Source: Palsa-1150 sp036490515 (lineage in GTDB: Bacteria; Myxococcota_A; Polyangia; Polyangiales; Polyangiaceae). From it: a DNA stretch of 64,000 nt. The position numbers and the translations under genes are program-made. Below the pieces are notes generated by a model. That model was not told the DNA's origin, did not search any database, and saw only the letters and a program-made list of their open reading frames with translations. Below are positions 26,476 through 34,931 of the stretch, piece by piece; position 1 is the stretch's first letter; each line of letters starts with the position of its first letter. Location: NCBI GenBank assembly GCA_036490515.1, contig DASXDU010000047.1, forward strand, positions 186,001 through 250,000. The letters are read 5' to 3'.

Positions 26476-27399
26476 ATGAGGCGATCGCACGCAGCGTTTC
26501 TCGTAGTGGCCGCAGCCCTCGTGCTTCCACCATCCATCGCCACGGGCGAGCCGGCGGCGGGGCAATCCCCGCCTCCCTCGGGAACCACGCCCGTCGCGCC
26601 TCCCATCGGGGTAGGGCAGCACTTTTCACTCGATCCCGTCTCGGATGGCGTGCTCACGGCGGGCGGCTTCGGCTTCGCGTTCCTGCTCGGGGCGGTCCTC
26701 GGCACCGGCGAGATCGCCCCTCCGGCACCTGCCGTGGGCGCGAGCAGCCTGCTGCCCATCGACCGCGACGCGATCACGCAGAAGATCGACCCCAAGGCCT
26801 CGACCTACTCGAACATCGGCCTTTACACGGCCGTCGGGTTCGCCGTCCTGGATCCGGTGCTGTCCGCCTTCCGGGATGGCACCGACGCGATGCTGGTCGA
26901 CGCCTTCATGTACGCCGAGTCGGCGTCGCTCGCCCTCACCCTCACCGACATCACCAAGATCGCCGTCCGGCGGCCCCGCCCGATCGACTACATCAACTGC
27001 CCGCCCGTCGAGAACTTCGCGGGGACCGGGACCGTTCCCAACACAGGCCCGGGCTGCAGCTCCACCGACCTCGGTCTGTCGTTCTTCTCGGGCCACGCGT
27101 CAGCCGTCGCGTCAATCGGGGCGACGGCAACCTACCTCGCCTTCGCACGCTCGCCGCACACTGCGCGCCCGTGGATCACTCTCGGCCTGGCGACGGCGAT
27201 CACGGCGTTCGTCAGCTACGAGCGGGTGCGCGCCGGGGAACACTTTCCCACCGACGTCATCGCGGGGTCCATGGCAGGCGCCGCGATAGGGGTGCTCGTG
27301 CCGCACCTGCACCGCAAGAAGGAGGAGCCTGCCCCTGTCTGGGTCGGCATCTCCCCGGCCCCGGGCGGCGGGTCGCTGTCGCTGCAGGGACTGTTCTGA
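26476..27399 (+). CDS. PAP2-family membrane-associated phosphatase
   Basis: 307 aa from ATG 26476, which begins a clear signal segment (RRSHAAFLVVAAALVLPPSIATG). An upstream ATG at 26425 is possible. The three phosphatase motifs are present: KIAVRRPRP, SFFSGHAS and RVRAGEHFPTDV, giving the catalytic His and Asp. Hydrophobic stretches before and after suggest membrane helices. The enzyme probably removes phosphate from a lipid or undecaprenyl-type substrate at the outer face of the inner membrane. It is separated from arsJ by about 127 bp and may have its own promoter. Confidence 0.88.
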   Translation: MRRSHAAFLVVAAALVLPPSIATGEPAAGQSPPPSGTTPVAPPIGVGQHFSLDPVSDGVLTAGGFGFAFLLGAVLGTGEIAPPAPAVGASSLLPIDRDAITQKIDPKASTYSNIGLYTAVGFAVLDPVLSAFRDGTDAMLVDAFMYAESASLALTLTDITKIAVRRPRPIDYINCPPVENFAGTGTVPNTGPGCSSTDLGLSFFSGHASAVASIGATATYLAFARSPHTARPWITLGLATAITAFVSYERVRAGEHFPTDVIAGSMAGAAIGVLVPHLHRKKEEPAPVWVGISPAPGGGSLSLQGLF

Positions 27400-27475
27400 A
27401 GATCGGGATCCCGGTCGCCAACTTCGGCGCGCCGTTCAGTCGCCGCTGCGAACGCCGCGTCGACGCCGCAGCGGG

Positions 27476-28642
27476 TCACTGGTGCTTGCGGTAAACGCTC
27501 TCGGGGTCGGCCCAGTAGACGTACTCGCCGTCGAGCGCCACGTTGGTGCCGATCTCTCCGGCCGGGTCGAACGAGGACTGGTCGGCGAAGACCTCGGCGC
27601 TGCCGACGCAGCCGGTGACCGGGCAGCGGAAGACCTGGGCGATGAGGTCGTCGAGCCAGTAGACGTAGCTCCCGTCCGTCGCGAGCCCGAACGGCGAGTA
27701 GCTCGACCCGATGGTGTGCGGGAAGGCGCACGCGGAACCCGTGGGGCACGAGACGACGGAGTTGCCGCTGGTGAAGTACACGAAGCCGTCCTTGACGACG
27801 AGGTCGTCGCCGGCAGCGCCGGCGGTGACGGTCGCGATGACGGTCGGCGTCTGCGCGCAGCCGCTGGCGGCGCAGGCGCGCACCGCGCCCGACGAGACCC
27901 AGTAGACGACCGCCGTCTCGGCGCTCGTGGTCACGATCGTGGTGCTCTGGCTGCCGGCGAGGATCGTCGGCGACGTGCACCCCGGCGAGGTGCACGCCAT
28001 CACGTTCCCCGTGGCCGCCCAGAAGAGGTTCGCGCCGTCGAACGAGAGCCCCTCGGCGTGCGGCTGGTTCGGCACGAGCACCGTCGGCGCGTTCGCGCAC
28101 CCGCCGATCGCGCAGCGGACGATCTCGCCCGCGCTGAAGTCGTTCCAGTAGACGTACTGCGCGTCGCTTGCGATGCCGGTCGCGTACCCCGGACCGAGGA
28201 GCGTCGGCGCGGCACATCCCGTCTTCGGGCACTGGTAGACATCGCCCGTCGTCGTGCCCTGGTCCTCGACGTAGACGTTCGTCGAGTCGACGGCGAGCGT
28301 GCCGGCCTGGTCGAGGTTCGTGAGCACCGTCTCGATGCCGCAGGTCGACGAGTCGCACGGCGGAGGCCCGGAGTCCTTGCCGGGAGAGCCGGTGTCGACC
28401 GGCGCGGATGAATCGACGATGGGGCCGGCGTCGCCCGTGGGAGCCGAGTCGGTGCCGGGCAGCGCGTCCGCCGTCGACCCGGTGTCGCTCGAAGCGCCGG
28501 CGTCGCTCCCCCCGCCGGCGTCGCTTCCGCCATCCGTCCCGGGAACGCCCTGGCCCTTGAAGCCCGCGCACGCCGCCAGCATGCCGGTGAGCACGAGCAC
28601 CAGGGCCGTGCCACCGCGGAGCGGGCGTGCGGTCACTCTCAT
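27476..28642 (-). CDS. Lipoprotein with beta-propeller-like repeats
   Basis: 388 aa. The start ATG at 28642 overlaps the stop of the upstream lipoprotein gene (ATGA). The signal has a lipobox (LAAC), and a Gly/Asp/Ser linker spans about residues 25-90. The body has repeated units of the form GxxYVYWxDxxAGEIVRC and SYVYWLDDLIAQVFRCP, each with a Cys pair, about 45 residues apart. This is the pattern of myxobacterial six- to seven-bladed propeller lipoproteins. Function unknown; probably surface-exposed. Confidence 0.8.
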   Translation of the reverse strand: MRVTARPLRGGTALVLVLTGMLAACAGFKGQGVPGTDGGSDAGGGSDAGASSDTGSTADALPGTDSAPTGDAGPIVDSSAPVDTGSPGKDSGPPPCDSSTCGIETVLTNLDQAGTLAVDSTNVYVEDQGTTTGDVYQCPKTGCAAPTLLGPGYATGIASDAQYVYWNDFSAGEIVRCAIGGCANAPTVLVPNQPHAEGLSFDGANLFWAATGNVMACTSPGCTSPTILAGSQSTTIVTTSAETAVVYWVSSGAVRACAASGCAQTPTVIATVTAGAAGDDLVVKDGFVYFTSGNSVVSCPTGSACAFPHTIGSSYSPFGLATDGSYVYWLDDLIAQVFRCPVTGCVGSAEVFADQSSFDPAGEIGTNVALDGEYVYWADPESVYRKHQ

Positions 28643-30129
28643 TGCAGCACGCACTGGAGCGGCGCGAACTCCAGGTTCTGCGAGCCGGTACCGGTGTTGT
28701 CGGTCCAGACGACGTCGAACGTCATCGTGTTGCCCGCGATGACGGGCTGGGCGATCGCGCAGTCGACGATCGCCGTGTCGGCGTGGACCAGGTTCGAGGC
28801 ACCCGTCAGCGAGTACGAGAGCGTCGCGGTCGCCACGTCGATGATCAGCAGGTCCATTCCTCCCGTCGTCGGCGCAAGAAAGACCAGCTTGCCGGGATAC
28901 GAAGTCACGCACCACGTGTTGGAGGGCTGGTCCGGCAGGGCGACGATCTTGAGAGCCGATGCCGGATCGAAGCCGAAGAGCTGCGACTCGGGAACGATTC
29001 CCGTCCCGATCTCGACGCTGGCGGCATCCGCGGGAAAGAGGACCGCCGAGACGTCGACGTTCGCGCCGTCGGGCTGGAACGCGTAGGGGATCATCCCGTC
29101 GGAGTAGTAGAGTCGGCTCGAGCTCAGGGTGACGGAGTTCGCGGCGTACTCGTTCTGGTGCTGCGTCCCGTCGGCAGCCGTGTAGACGATGGATACCCGG
29201 TCGTCGCTGAGCCGGTAGGCGCGTGTTCCGTCATTCAAGCCGTTGCCCACGGTCGATATCTGGTTGGCCGCGGTGATCGAGGGAAGTGCGGGCGGCACCT
29301 CGAAGTCCACGTAGGACCCCGTGTTGTCGGGGAGGGCATAGAAGATCCCCTGCGAGGTCGCCACCATCTGCCCAGCACCCGGGCTCGACGACTGGGCCGC
29401 CGAAGCGGTTGGCGTCGAGGTGATGTTGCTGCCGTCGGCCCAGCTCCAGAGCAGGGTCTCGCTGGCGCTGTCGAAGCCTGCGACGTACGTGGCCGTGCCC
29501 GCGACCGAACGGGTCACGCCGAGAATGATCGCCGGGCTGGATGCCGCGCTCTGGAGCGGGAAGAAGGTCGGCGCGTCGCCCGGCCGGTCCGAGCGCATCT
29601 GGTAGGCCAGCGCCGGAGCCGAGGCCGTCCTGACCAGAGCGATCACGTTCGTCTGCGAGGCGCCGAAAACGGCGAGGCCATCGGCCGAGATCGTGGCGCC
29701 CGCGGCGTTCACCTGCCGCTGGTCGGCCCCGACGATCCCGCAGCTCAGCGTGGGCGCGGCCTCGGGTGCGGCTTCGGGTCCGGACTCGACGCCCGCCTCG
29801 GTGCCCGAATCCGTGGGACCGGTCTCGCTCGCGGTCGCGTCGCCGCTCGCCGAGTCGGCCGCGTCGGCGGCGGTCGCGTCGGACGCCGCGTCCTTCGCCG
29901 TGGCATCGGCAGCGGCGTCGGAGCCCGTCTCGAAGGAGACGGCGTCTGCGCCCGACTCGTCGCTCGCTTCGCTGCTCACGGTCCCGTCGCCTTTGCCAGC
30001 GCCGCCGTCTCCCGCGGGCCGGTCACCGAGCGACCCGGTGCCGAGAACCGCCTCACAGCCGCCGAGGGCGCTGCCAGCCGCGAGCAACGCCACGATCACG
30101 GGCGCCCAGGGAGCGCATGAGCGGCGCAT
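28639..30129 (-). CDS. Lipoprotein with Asp/Ala-rich linker and beta-propeller-like body
   Basis: 496 aa. ATG at 30129 shares a base with the stop of the upstream PEGA-like gene (TGATG). Lipobox SALGGC, then a long linker of Asp/Ala/Ser repeats (residues about 45-130). The rest is beta-rich and ends QNLEFAPLQCVLQ. It is a paralogue of the lipoprotein at 59008-60528: both have a C-terminal Cys domain with FDVVWT/FDLVWT just before the end. It belongs to an operon led by a Ser/Thr kinase. Confidence 0.82.
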   Translation of the reverse strand: MRRSCAPWAPVIVALLAAGSALGGCEAVLGTGSLGDRPAGDGGAGKGDGTVSSEASDESGADAVSFETGSDAAADATAKDAASDATAADAADSASGDATASETGPTDSGTEAGVESGPEAAPEAAPTLSCGIVGADQRQVNAAGATISADGLAVFGASQTNVIALVRTASAPALAYQMRSDRPGDAPTFFPLQSAASSPAIILGVTRSVAGTATYVAGFDSASETLLWSWADGSNITSTPTASAAQSSSPGAGQMVATSQGIFYALPDNTGSYVDFEVPPALPSITAANQISTVGNGLNDGTRAYRLSDDRVSIVYTAADGTQHQNEYAANSVTLSSSRLYYSDGMIPYAFQPDGANVDVSAVLFPADAASVEIGTGIVPESQLFGFDPASALKIVALPDQPSNTWCVTSYPGKLVFLAPTTGGMDLLIIDVATATLSYSLTGASNLVHADTAIVDCAIAQPVIAGNTMTFDVVWTDNTGTGSQNLEFAPLQCVLQ

Positions 30130-30986
30130 CACCACGCTCCTCCGAGCAACGCTCCGCCGCCGCCGGCGATCGCGACTGGCGCCATTCGCACGGTCACCGC
30201 AGCCTCGGTGCGGCCACGCGGGGTGAAGAGCACCAGCGCGGCACCCGTCGCAAGAAGGACGCCGCCGGAGATCCAACCGATGTCGGAGACGAGCGCCGCA
30301 CTCTTGATGCCGCTCGCCTTGCCGGGGTCGCAGAGATTGTCCGCGCAGTGCGCAGCGTTCTTGTCGCCGATCGCGACGAGCCCGAAGACGGTCCCCACGG
30401 CGAGGCCCGCCACGCCGACGCCGCCGACGACCCAGCCGACGGTCTTCCACGGGCTGGACGTCGCGCGCTCGGCCCCCGGGACGGTTTCCGGCAGACCCGC
30501 CGGGCCCGGAACCGCGGCCGGGATCGAGCCGAGGACCACGGACACCACCTGGTTCTTCTCCCCTTCCTTGATCATCACCTGCTGATCGACGCTCGTGCCG
30601 TCGGCCCCCTCGAAGTGGAACGTGTGGGGACCTGCGTTCATGGGCGCCCCCTCACCGTCGAGCTTCGAGGCGACGAGCTTGCCATCGACCGTCACCTTCA
30701 CGTCGAAGAGATCGACCCCCGTGCCGCCCTTGGCCGCGAGGACCACGGTGGGCAGCGCCGCCTCGACCTCGTCGAGCCAGCGCGCGCAATCGGTCTGCAC
30801 GACAGCGGGGCACTGCGCGGCGGCGCACGCCCGCATCTGCTCGCGGGCCTCCACCAGCTGGTGCGATCCGCGGAGCCGCTGGCCCTTGGCTGCCGCTTCG
30901 AGGCACGCAGCCTTGTCGTCCGCCATGGCGAGGCTCGGCACCAGCGCAGCGCCGAGCAAGAGACCGGGGAGCACACGCACTTTCAT
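30129..30986 (-). CDS. PEGA-like secreted protein with C-terminal membrane segments
   Basis: 285 aa. A signal peptide ends at SLAMA. The N-terminal 70 residues hold four Cys in a helical domain (AACLEAAAKGQRLR, CAAAQCPAVVQTDC). A PEGA-type beta domain follows (VDLFDVKVTVDGKLV, GPHTFHFEGADG), and then two C-terminal hydrophobic segments. This arrangement is standard for myxobacterial proteins encoded beside Hanks-type kinases. It is probably attached to the envelope. The gene starts 17 bp after the kinase stop. Confidence 0.85.
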   Translation of the reverse strand: MKVRVLPGLLLGAALVPSLAMADDKAACLEAAAKGQRLRGSHQLVEAREQMRACAAAQCPAVVQTDCARWLDEVEAALPTVVLAAKGGTGVDLFDVKVTVDGKLVASKLDGEGAPMNAGPHTFHFEGADGTSVDQQVMIKEGEKNQVVSVVLGSIPAAVPGPAGLPETVPGAERATSSPWKTVGWVVGGVGVAGLAVGTVFGLVAIGDKNAAHCADNLCDPGKASGIKSAALVSDIGWISGGVLLATGAALVLFTPRGRTEAAVTVRMAPVAIAGGGGALLGGAW

Positions 30987-31003
30987 TGAGACCCCCTCGA
31001 GCG

Positions 31004-32500
31004 TCAGAGACACTCCGGCTTGTACTGGCGATACCCCGCGGAGTCGATGACGTACGGGGGGTTGCAGCTGGCCCGGGCGGCGGGCTTCGCCGACGGCGAC
31101 GGGGGGACGCCGGCGGCCACGCCGTGAGGCGCGCTGGGGTGCGCTCCCGGGTGAGTGGCCACCGGCGCGCTCGCGGTCGGCACCGGCGGCGAAAGGGTCG
31201 TCGGCCCCGAGGCTGCGGCCCCGGGCCCTTCCGCGGGGGCCGGCGTGAGCGCCTGCGACGGCGTCTCCGCGCTCGGGGCCTCGGCGGACGCAGCTGCCGC
31301 CGGCGCCAGCGGACCGGCGGCCGGCGCGCTCGCCCCCGTGGGCGGGGAGAACGAGGGCGCGAGGCTGGCGGGCTTGCGAATCAGCGCAACCCCCACGACG
31401 GCGGCCGTTACCAACACACCAACCGCGATCGACGCCACGACGATCCCGGTGGCCGGCTTTCCGTTCGGGCGCGATGGGGCTCCGGTGTTGCCCCAGGAGG
31501 CCGAGGTGCCCGGCGACCCGATCCCCGCGGGCGAGAGGGCGGTCACGGGCGCAGGCAACGCTTGCCCCGCCATTCCGGCCTGACGGAGGGTCCCGAGGAC
31601 GCGCTCCACCGACAGTCGCGAAGCGCTGGATCCGAACGGTTGCAGCGCCACGGCAAGGTCCGCGACCGTCTGGAATCGTCGTGCGCGGTCCTTCTCGAGG
31701 CAACCCGCAACCACCCGCTCGAGGCCGGGCGTGGCCGTCGGGGCGAGCAGGCGGAGGTCGGGCGTCGGCTGCGTCGCGATCTTGATGGCGAGCTCCGTCA
31801 CCGCCTCTGCATCGAACGGCGGTCGCCCGGTCACGAGCTCGAAGAGGATGATCCCGAGCGACCAGATGTCGCTGCGGGCGTCGACGCCCTTGGACGTCTG
31901 CATCTGCTCGGGCGACATGTAGTACGGCGAGCCCATGAGCGCGCTCGTGCGCGTCAAGTCGTGGCCGCCGCCGGGCGTCGAGACCTTCGAAATCCCGAAG
32001 TCGAGCACCTTGATGGAGGCCTGCCCGTCGGACCGGCGGATGCAGAAGAGGTTCGCGGGCTTGAGGTCGCGGTGAACGATGCCGAGGACGTGTGCGTCTG
32101 CGAGCGCCTCGCACGCCTGGAGGATGAAATCGACCGCCTGTTCGACCTGCATCGCCCCGCGCTGCTTCAGCCACCCCGAGAGGTCACTCCCCTCGAGGTA
32201 TTCCATCACCATGTAGGGCGCGCCGTTCTCGAGCTGTCCGACGTCGATCACACGAGCCACGTGCTCGTTCTTGATCTTCACGGCGGCGCGAGCCTCGCGC
32301 GCGAAACGGGTGACCGCCTCGCCGTTGGACAGCGCCTCGGGCAGGAGGAACTTGAGCGCGACCTTCTCGTCGAGCTGGATGTGGTGCGCCGCGACGACCA
32401 CGCCCATTCCGCCCTGCCCGAGCACGCGCTCGACGCGGTACTTGCCCGCGAGGACATCGCCGGGCCGGGCACCCGCCGGTGGGGCGTGCGAGGGTGTCAC
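31004..32500 (-). CDS. Hanks-type Ser/Thr protein kinase with membrane anchor
   Basis: 498 aa from GTG 32500. The glycine loop is GQGGMG (28-33), the ATP lysine K50 (VALKF), the catalytic loop H143-R-D145 (VHRDLKPAN) and the DFG at 167-169. A membrane helix (about 360-382, GIVVASIAVGVLVTAAVVG) links to an Ala/Pro-rich external region ending in a short Cys tail (SCNPPYVIDSAGYRQYKPEC). It heads an operon with the PEGA-like protein and two lipoproteins, which may be its sensing or output partners. Confidence 0.95.
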   Translation of the reverse strand: MTPSHAPPAGARPGDVLAGKYRVERVLGQGGMGVVVAAHHIQLDEKVALKFLLPEALSNGEAVTRFAREARAAVKIKNEHVARVIDVGQLENGAPYMVMEYLEGSDLSGWLKQRGAMQVEQAVDFILQACEALADAHVLGIVHRDLKPANLFCIRRSDGQASIKVLDFGISKVSTPGGGHDLTRTSALMGSPYYMSPEQMQTSKGVDARSDIWSLGIILFELVTGRPPFDAEAVTELAIKIATQPTPDLRLLAPTATPGLERVVAGCLEKDRARRFQTVADLAVALQPFGSSASRLSVERVLGTLRQAGMAGQALPAPVTALSPAGIGSPGTSASWGNTGAPSRPNGKPATGIVVASIAVGVLVTAAVVGVALIRKPASLAPSFSPPTGASAPAAGPLAPAAAASAEAPSAETPSQALTPAPAEGPGAAASGPTTLSPPVPTASAPVATHPGAHPSAPHGVAAGVPPSPSAKPAARASCNPPYVIDSAGYRQYKPECL

Positions 32501-32587
32501 CCGACGAGGGTAGCGCGGCCCGCCATGAGACGTCGCGGTCCATTCCTCGTGCTTGACCGCCCCCCCCGCGGCTCGTTCCATCGAGTC

Positions 32588-33253
32588 ATGCCGCTCGAAG
32601 ACGCCGCCGCCGAAGAGCGCCACGTTTGGATGGTGCGGGGGGCGGACGGCAGGGACGTCGGCCCCGTGTCCACGTCCCAGATCGCGCAGGCGCGCGCCGC
32701 CGGCAAGCTCGACGCCCGGGCCTCCGTTCGGCACATGACGGCCGGCGTGTGGGAAAACCTCGACGCCTTCATGGCGCGCGCCCGGTTGCCGCCGCAGGAG
32801 GGGTCGCTGCCGTCCTTCGAAGGGGTCGACGAGGTCACTCTCCAGGCGCCTTCGGCTCCGCTGCCCGCCCCGAAACCTCCCGGGGCGGAGGACACCGCTC
32901 GGCGCAGGGCGATCCAGAGGGCTCCCGTGCGGGCCCTGCTCGACTTCACGTTCACGTCGTTCCTGACGACGCGCATCGTCGGTGCCCTCTACGGGCTCGT
33001 CCTGCTGCTCGCCGCGGGGCTCCTGCTGGCGTCCGAGTGCCTCGGGTTCGCGGCCATCGTGGGCGCCGTCCGCTCGTCCCAGGAGGGCATGGATTCGCCG
33101 AGCGTCGCGCTGGGCTTCGGCCTCCTGCTCGTCCTGGGAGGCCCGGTGGCATCGGTCTTCGTCGTGGTCTCGGGGCGCGTCGCGCTCGAGTTCGTCGTCG
33201 TCACGTTCCGCATCGCGGACACGCTCGAAGACATCAAGACGAAGACGCGGTGA
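32588..33253 (+). CDS. GYF_2/DUF4282 membrane protein
   Basis: 221 aa, or longer if ATG 32525 is used. Residues 12-60 match the GYF_2 pattern (VWMVRGADGRDVGPVSTSQIAQ). A linker with Pro/Ala follows. The C-terminal DUF4282 region has two membrane segments (RIVGALYGLVLLLAAGLLLAS and GLLLVLGGPVASVFVVVS) and ends EDIKTKTR. The combination occurs widely in bacteria as a membrane-protein module of unknown function. It is divergent from the kinase operon. Confidence 0.82.
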   Translation: MPLEDAAAEERHVWMVRGADGRDVGPVSTSQIAQARAAGKLDARASVRHMTAGVWENLDAFMARARLPPQEGSLPSFEGVDEVTLQAPSAPLPAPKPPGAEDTARRRAIQRAPVRALLDFTFTSFLTTRIVGALYGLVLLLAAGLLLASECLGFAAIVGAVRSSQEGMDSPSVALGFGLLLVLGGPVASVFVVVSGRVALEFVVVTFRIADTLEDIKTKTR

Positions 33254-33264
33254 GCGGCGGCTGG

Positions 33265-34854
33265 CTAGCCCTTGCCCTCGTCCCACTCGTCGTCGCCCGG
33301 GCGCCGCGGCGCCGGAGCGGGCTTCGATGGGCGCGGGGGTACGAGCGACCCCGGACGCGGAGCCACGGGTCCGGGGCGCTGGGACTCGGTCGGGCGCGCG
33401 GGGGGCGCGACGGAGGCCGGAGGCGGTCGCGACGCAACCGCGGGGGCGGGGGCGGGGCCGGGTAGAGGTGCGGCCACGGATTCCTCGGCAGGCGCTCCGA
33501 TAGCGGCCGGAGCCGGCTCGGGATTCGGCTGTACCGGTTCGGGCGCCGGTGGCTGCAGCGCGGGGGCCGGGGCCGGAGCGGGCGCCGGAACCGCCACGGG
33601 CTGCGGGGGTGCGAGGACCGCGGGCGGGGGCGCCGCGACGACGGCAGGCGGCGGCGCCGTGGCCACGAAAGGAGCCGGATCGGCGAGGCCCAGCGTGGTG
33701 AGGATCGCGCGCCCGCCGTCGGCCAGGCCGTCGAACTTCTGCGCGAGCTCGCGGCGTGCGAGGAAGATCTCCTCGCGGCGCCCGTTGTCGAGCAGGCGCT
33801 TGAGAACGAGCTCGGTCGGCGTCAGCGAGCGCTGCGCGATCTCCCGCACGACGGGCGCCATCTTGTCGACGAGCCTCTCGACCATCGCCCGCGGCGATGG
33901 ATGGCCGGCGAGCGGCTGGCCACCGAGCGTGGCCTGGACGAGCGCGCGCCGCGCGTCGATGAGCTCCACGGCCGAGCCGACCAGCTTCTCCTCGAGGTCG
34001 ACCATCCTCGTCTCGTCTTCGTCCGTCAGATCGAACGCGGGGAGCTCCGCGCCTTCGCCGACGCGCGTCAGGCTCACGCGGGGGCCCGCACGCCTCACGA
34101 CGACGTCGTAGCCCGCGCCCAGACCGTCGACCGACGAGCGCAGCGCGATGCGCGTCTCGCTGCCGGTCACCGTGAGACCGGTGATGTACTCGCGGTCGAG
34201 GCGCTGCGGCTTGAGCTTCACCTCCTTGCGGAGCCAGCCGCTGATCTCCGGCGCGTGGACCTCGAGGCGCTCCACGAGCTTGTCCACCCGCAGCGGATGC
34301 GAGAACGCGTGGCCCTCCGCGACGTCGAGGTCGATCACCGCCTCGAGATCGTCGAGGGCCAGGACGTGGAGCTGCGCGGCGTGGCGGGAGCCCTCGCCGA
34401 GCGTGACGTGGATCTCGGTCGTCGCGTCGGGCAGGTCGTGGCGAAGGAGGAGCGTCCCGAGCGCCTGGACGGCTCCCCCGCGATCGCGCTCGACCTGCGC
34501 GGTGAGCCGCGCGACCTCGCCTTCCGCGTCCGCGCGCACGCGATCGATCGCCGCCCCCACGACCTCGGCCGAGGAGCGCATGACCGACTGCGCGCAGAGG
34601 GTCACCGCCGACTCGGCCGCGCCCGACGCCGACATGGCGGAGACCACCGCGCGCGAGACCGAGTCACCGAACGATTCGAGGCGAGCGACCTCGATCTCGG
34701 CGCCTCGCCGGAGCTCGTCGGCCCGGGCCGAGCCCCCGCGCTGCCTGTCGTCCGCGAGGAGGACGTGCGCCGCGAACTCGAGCGCGTCACGGAGGAAGTC
34801 GATGTAGTTTATCTCGAGCGTCGAAGGGGTCGAATCGCCGTAGAGATAGGGCAT
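33265..34854 (-). CDS. Large cytoplasmic protein with Pro-rich tail, family not recognised
   Basis: 529 aa from ATG 34854. The first 380 residues are helical and mixed (YIDFLRDALEFAAHVLLADD, EVARLTAQVERDRGG), with no signal or membrane helix. The last 140 residues are Pro/Ala/Val-rich low complexity, ending DDEWDEGKG. The tail may be an interaction or spacing segment. No conserved motif was identified. The 3' end lies 11 bp from the convergent GYF_2 gene. Confidence 0.75.
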   Translation of the reverse strand: MPYLYGDSTPSTLEINYIDFLRDALEFAAHVLLADDRQRGGSARADELRRGAEIEVARLESFGDSVSRAVVSAMSASGAAESAVTLCAQSVMRSSAEVVGAAIDRVRADAEGEVARLTAQVERDRGGAVQALGTLLLRHDLPDATTEIHVTLGEGSRHAAQLHVLALDDLEAVIDLDVAEGHAFSHPLRVDKLVERLEVHAPEISGWLRKEVKLKPQRLDREYITGLTVTGSETRIALRSSVDGLGAGYDVVVRRAGPRVSLTRVGEGAELPAFDLTDEDETRMVDLEEKLVGSAVELIDARRALVQATLGGQPLAGHPSPRAMVERLVDKMAPVVREIAQRSLTPTELVLKRLLDNGRREEIFLARRELAQKFDGLADGGRAILTTLGLADPAPFVATAPPPAVVAAPPPAVLAPPQPVAVPAPAPAPAPALQPPAPEPVQPNPEPAPAAIGAPAEESVAAPLPGPAPAPAVASRPPPASVAPPARPTESQRPGPVAPRPGSLVPPRPSKPAPAPRRPGDDEWDEGKG

Positions 34855-34931
34855 GTCGTCTCCGCGGAGGTGGCCCTCCACCCGCCATGGTACGCCGCCT
34901 GGGACGTCCGCGCCGAGCCCGATTCGCGAGG

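Noticed and set aside
27400..27475. Terminator hairpin between PAP2 and the convergent lipoprotein gene
   Set aside because: GGGATCCC forms a short palindrome but there is no T-run and the stem is weak.
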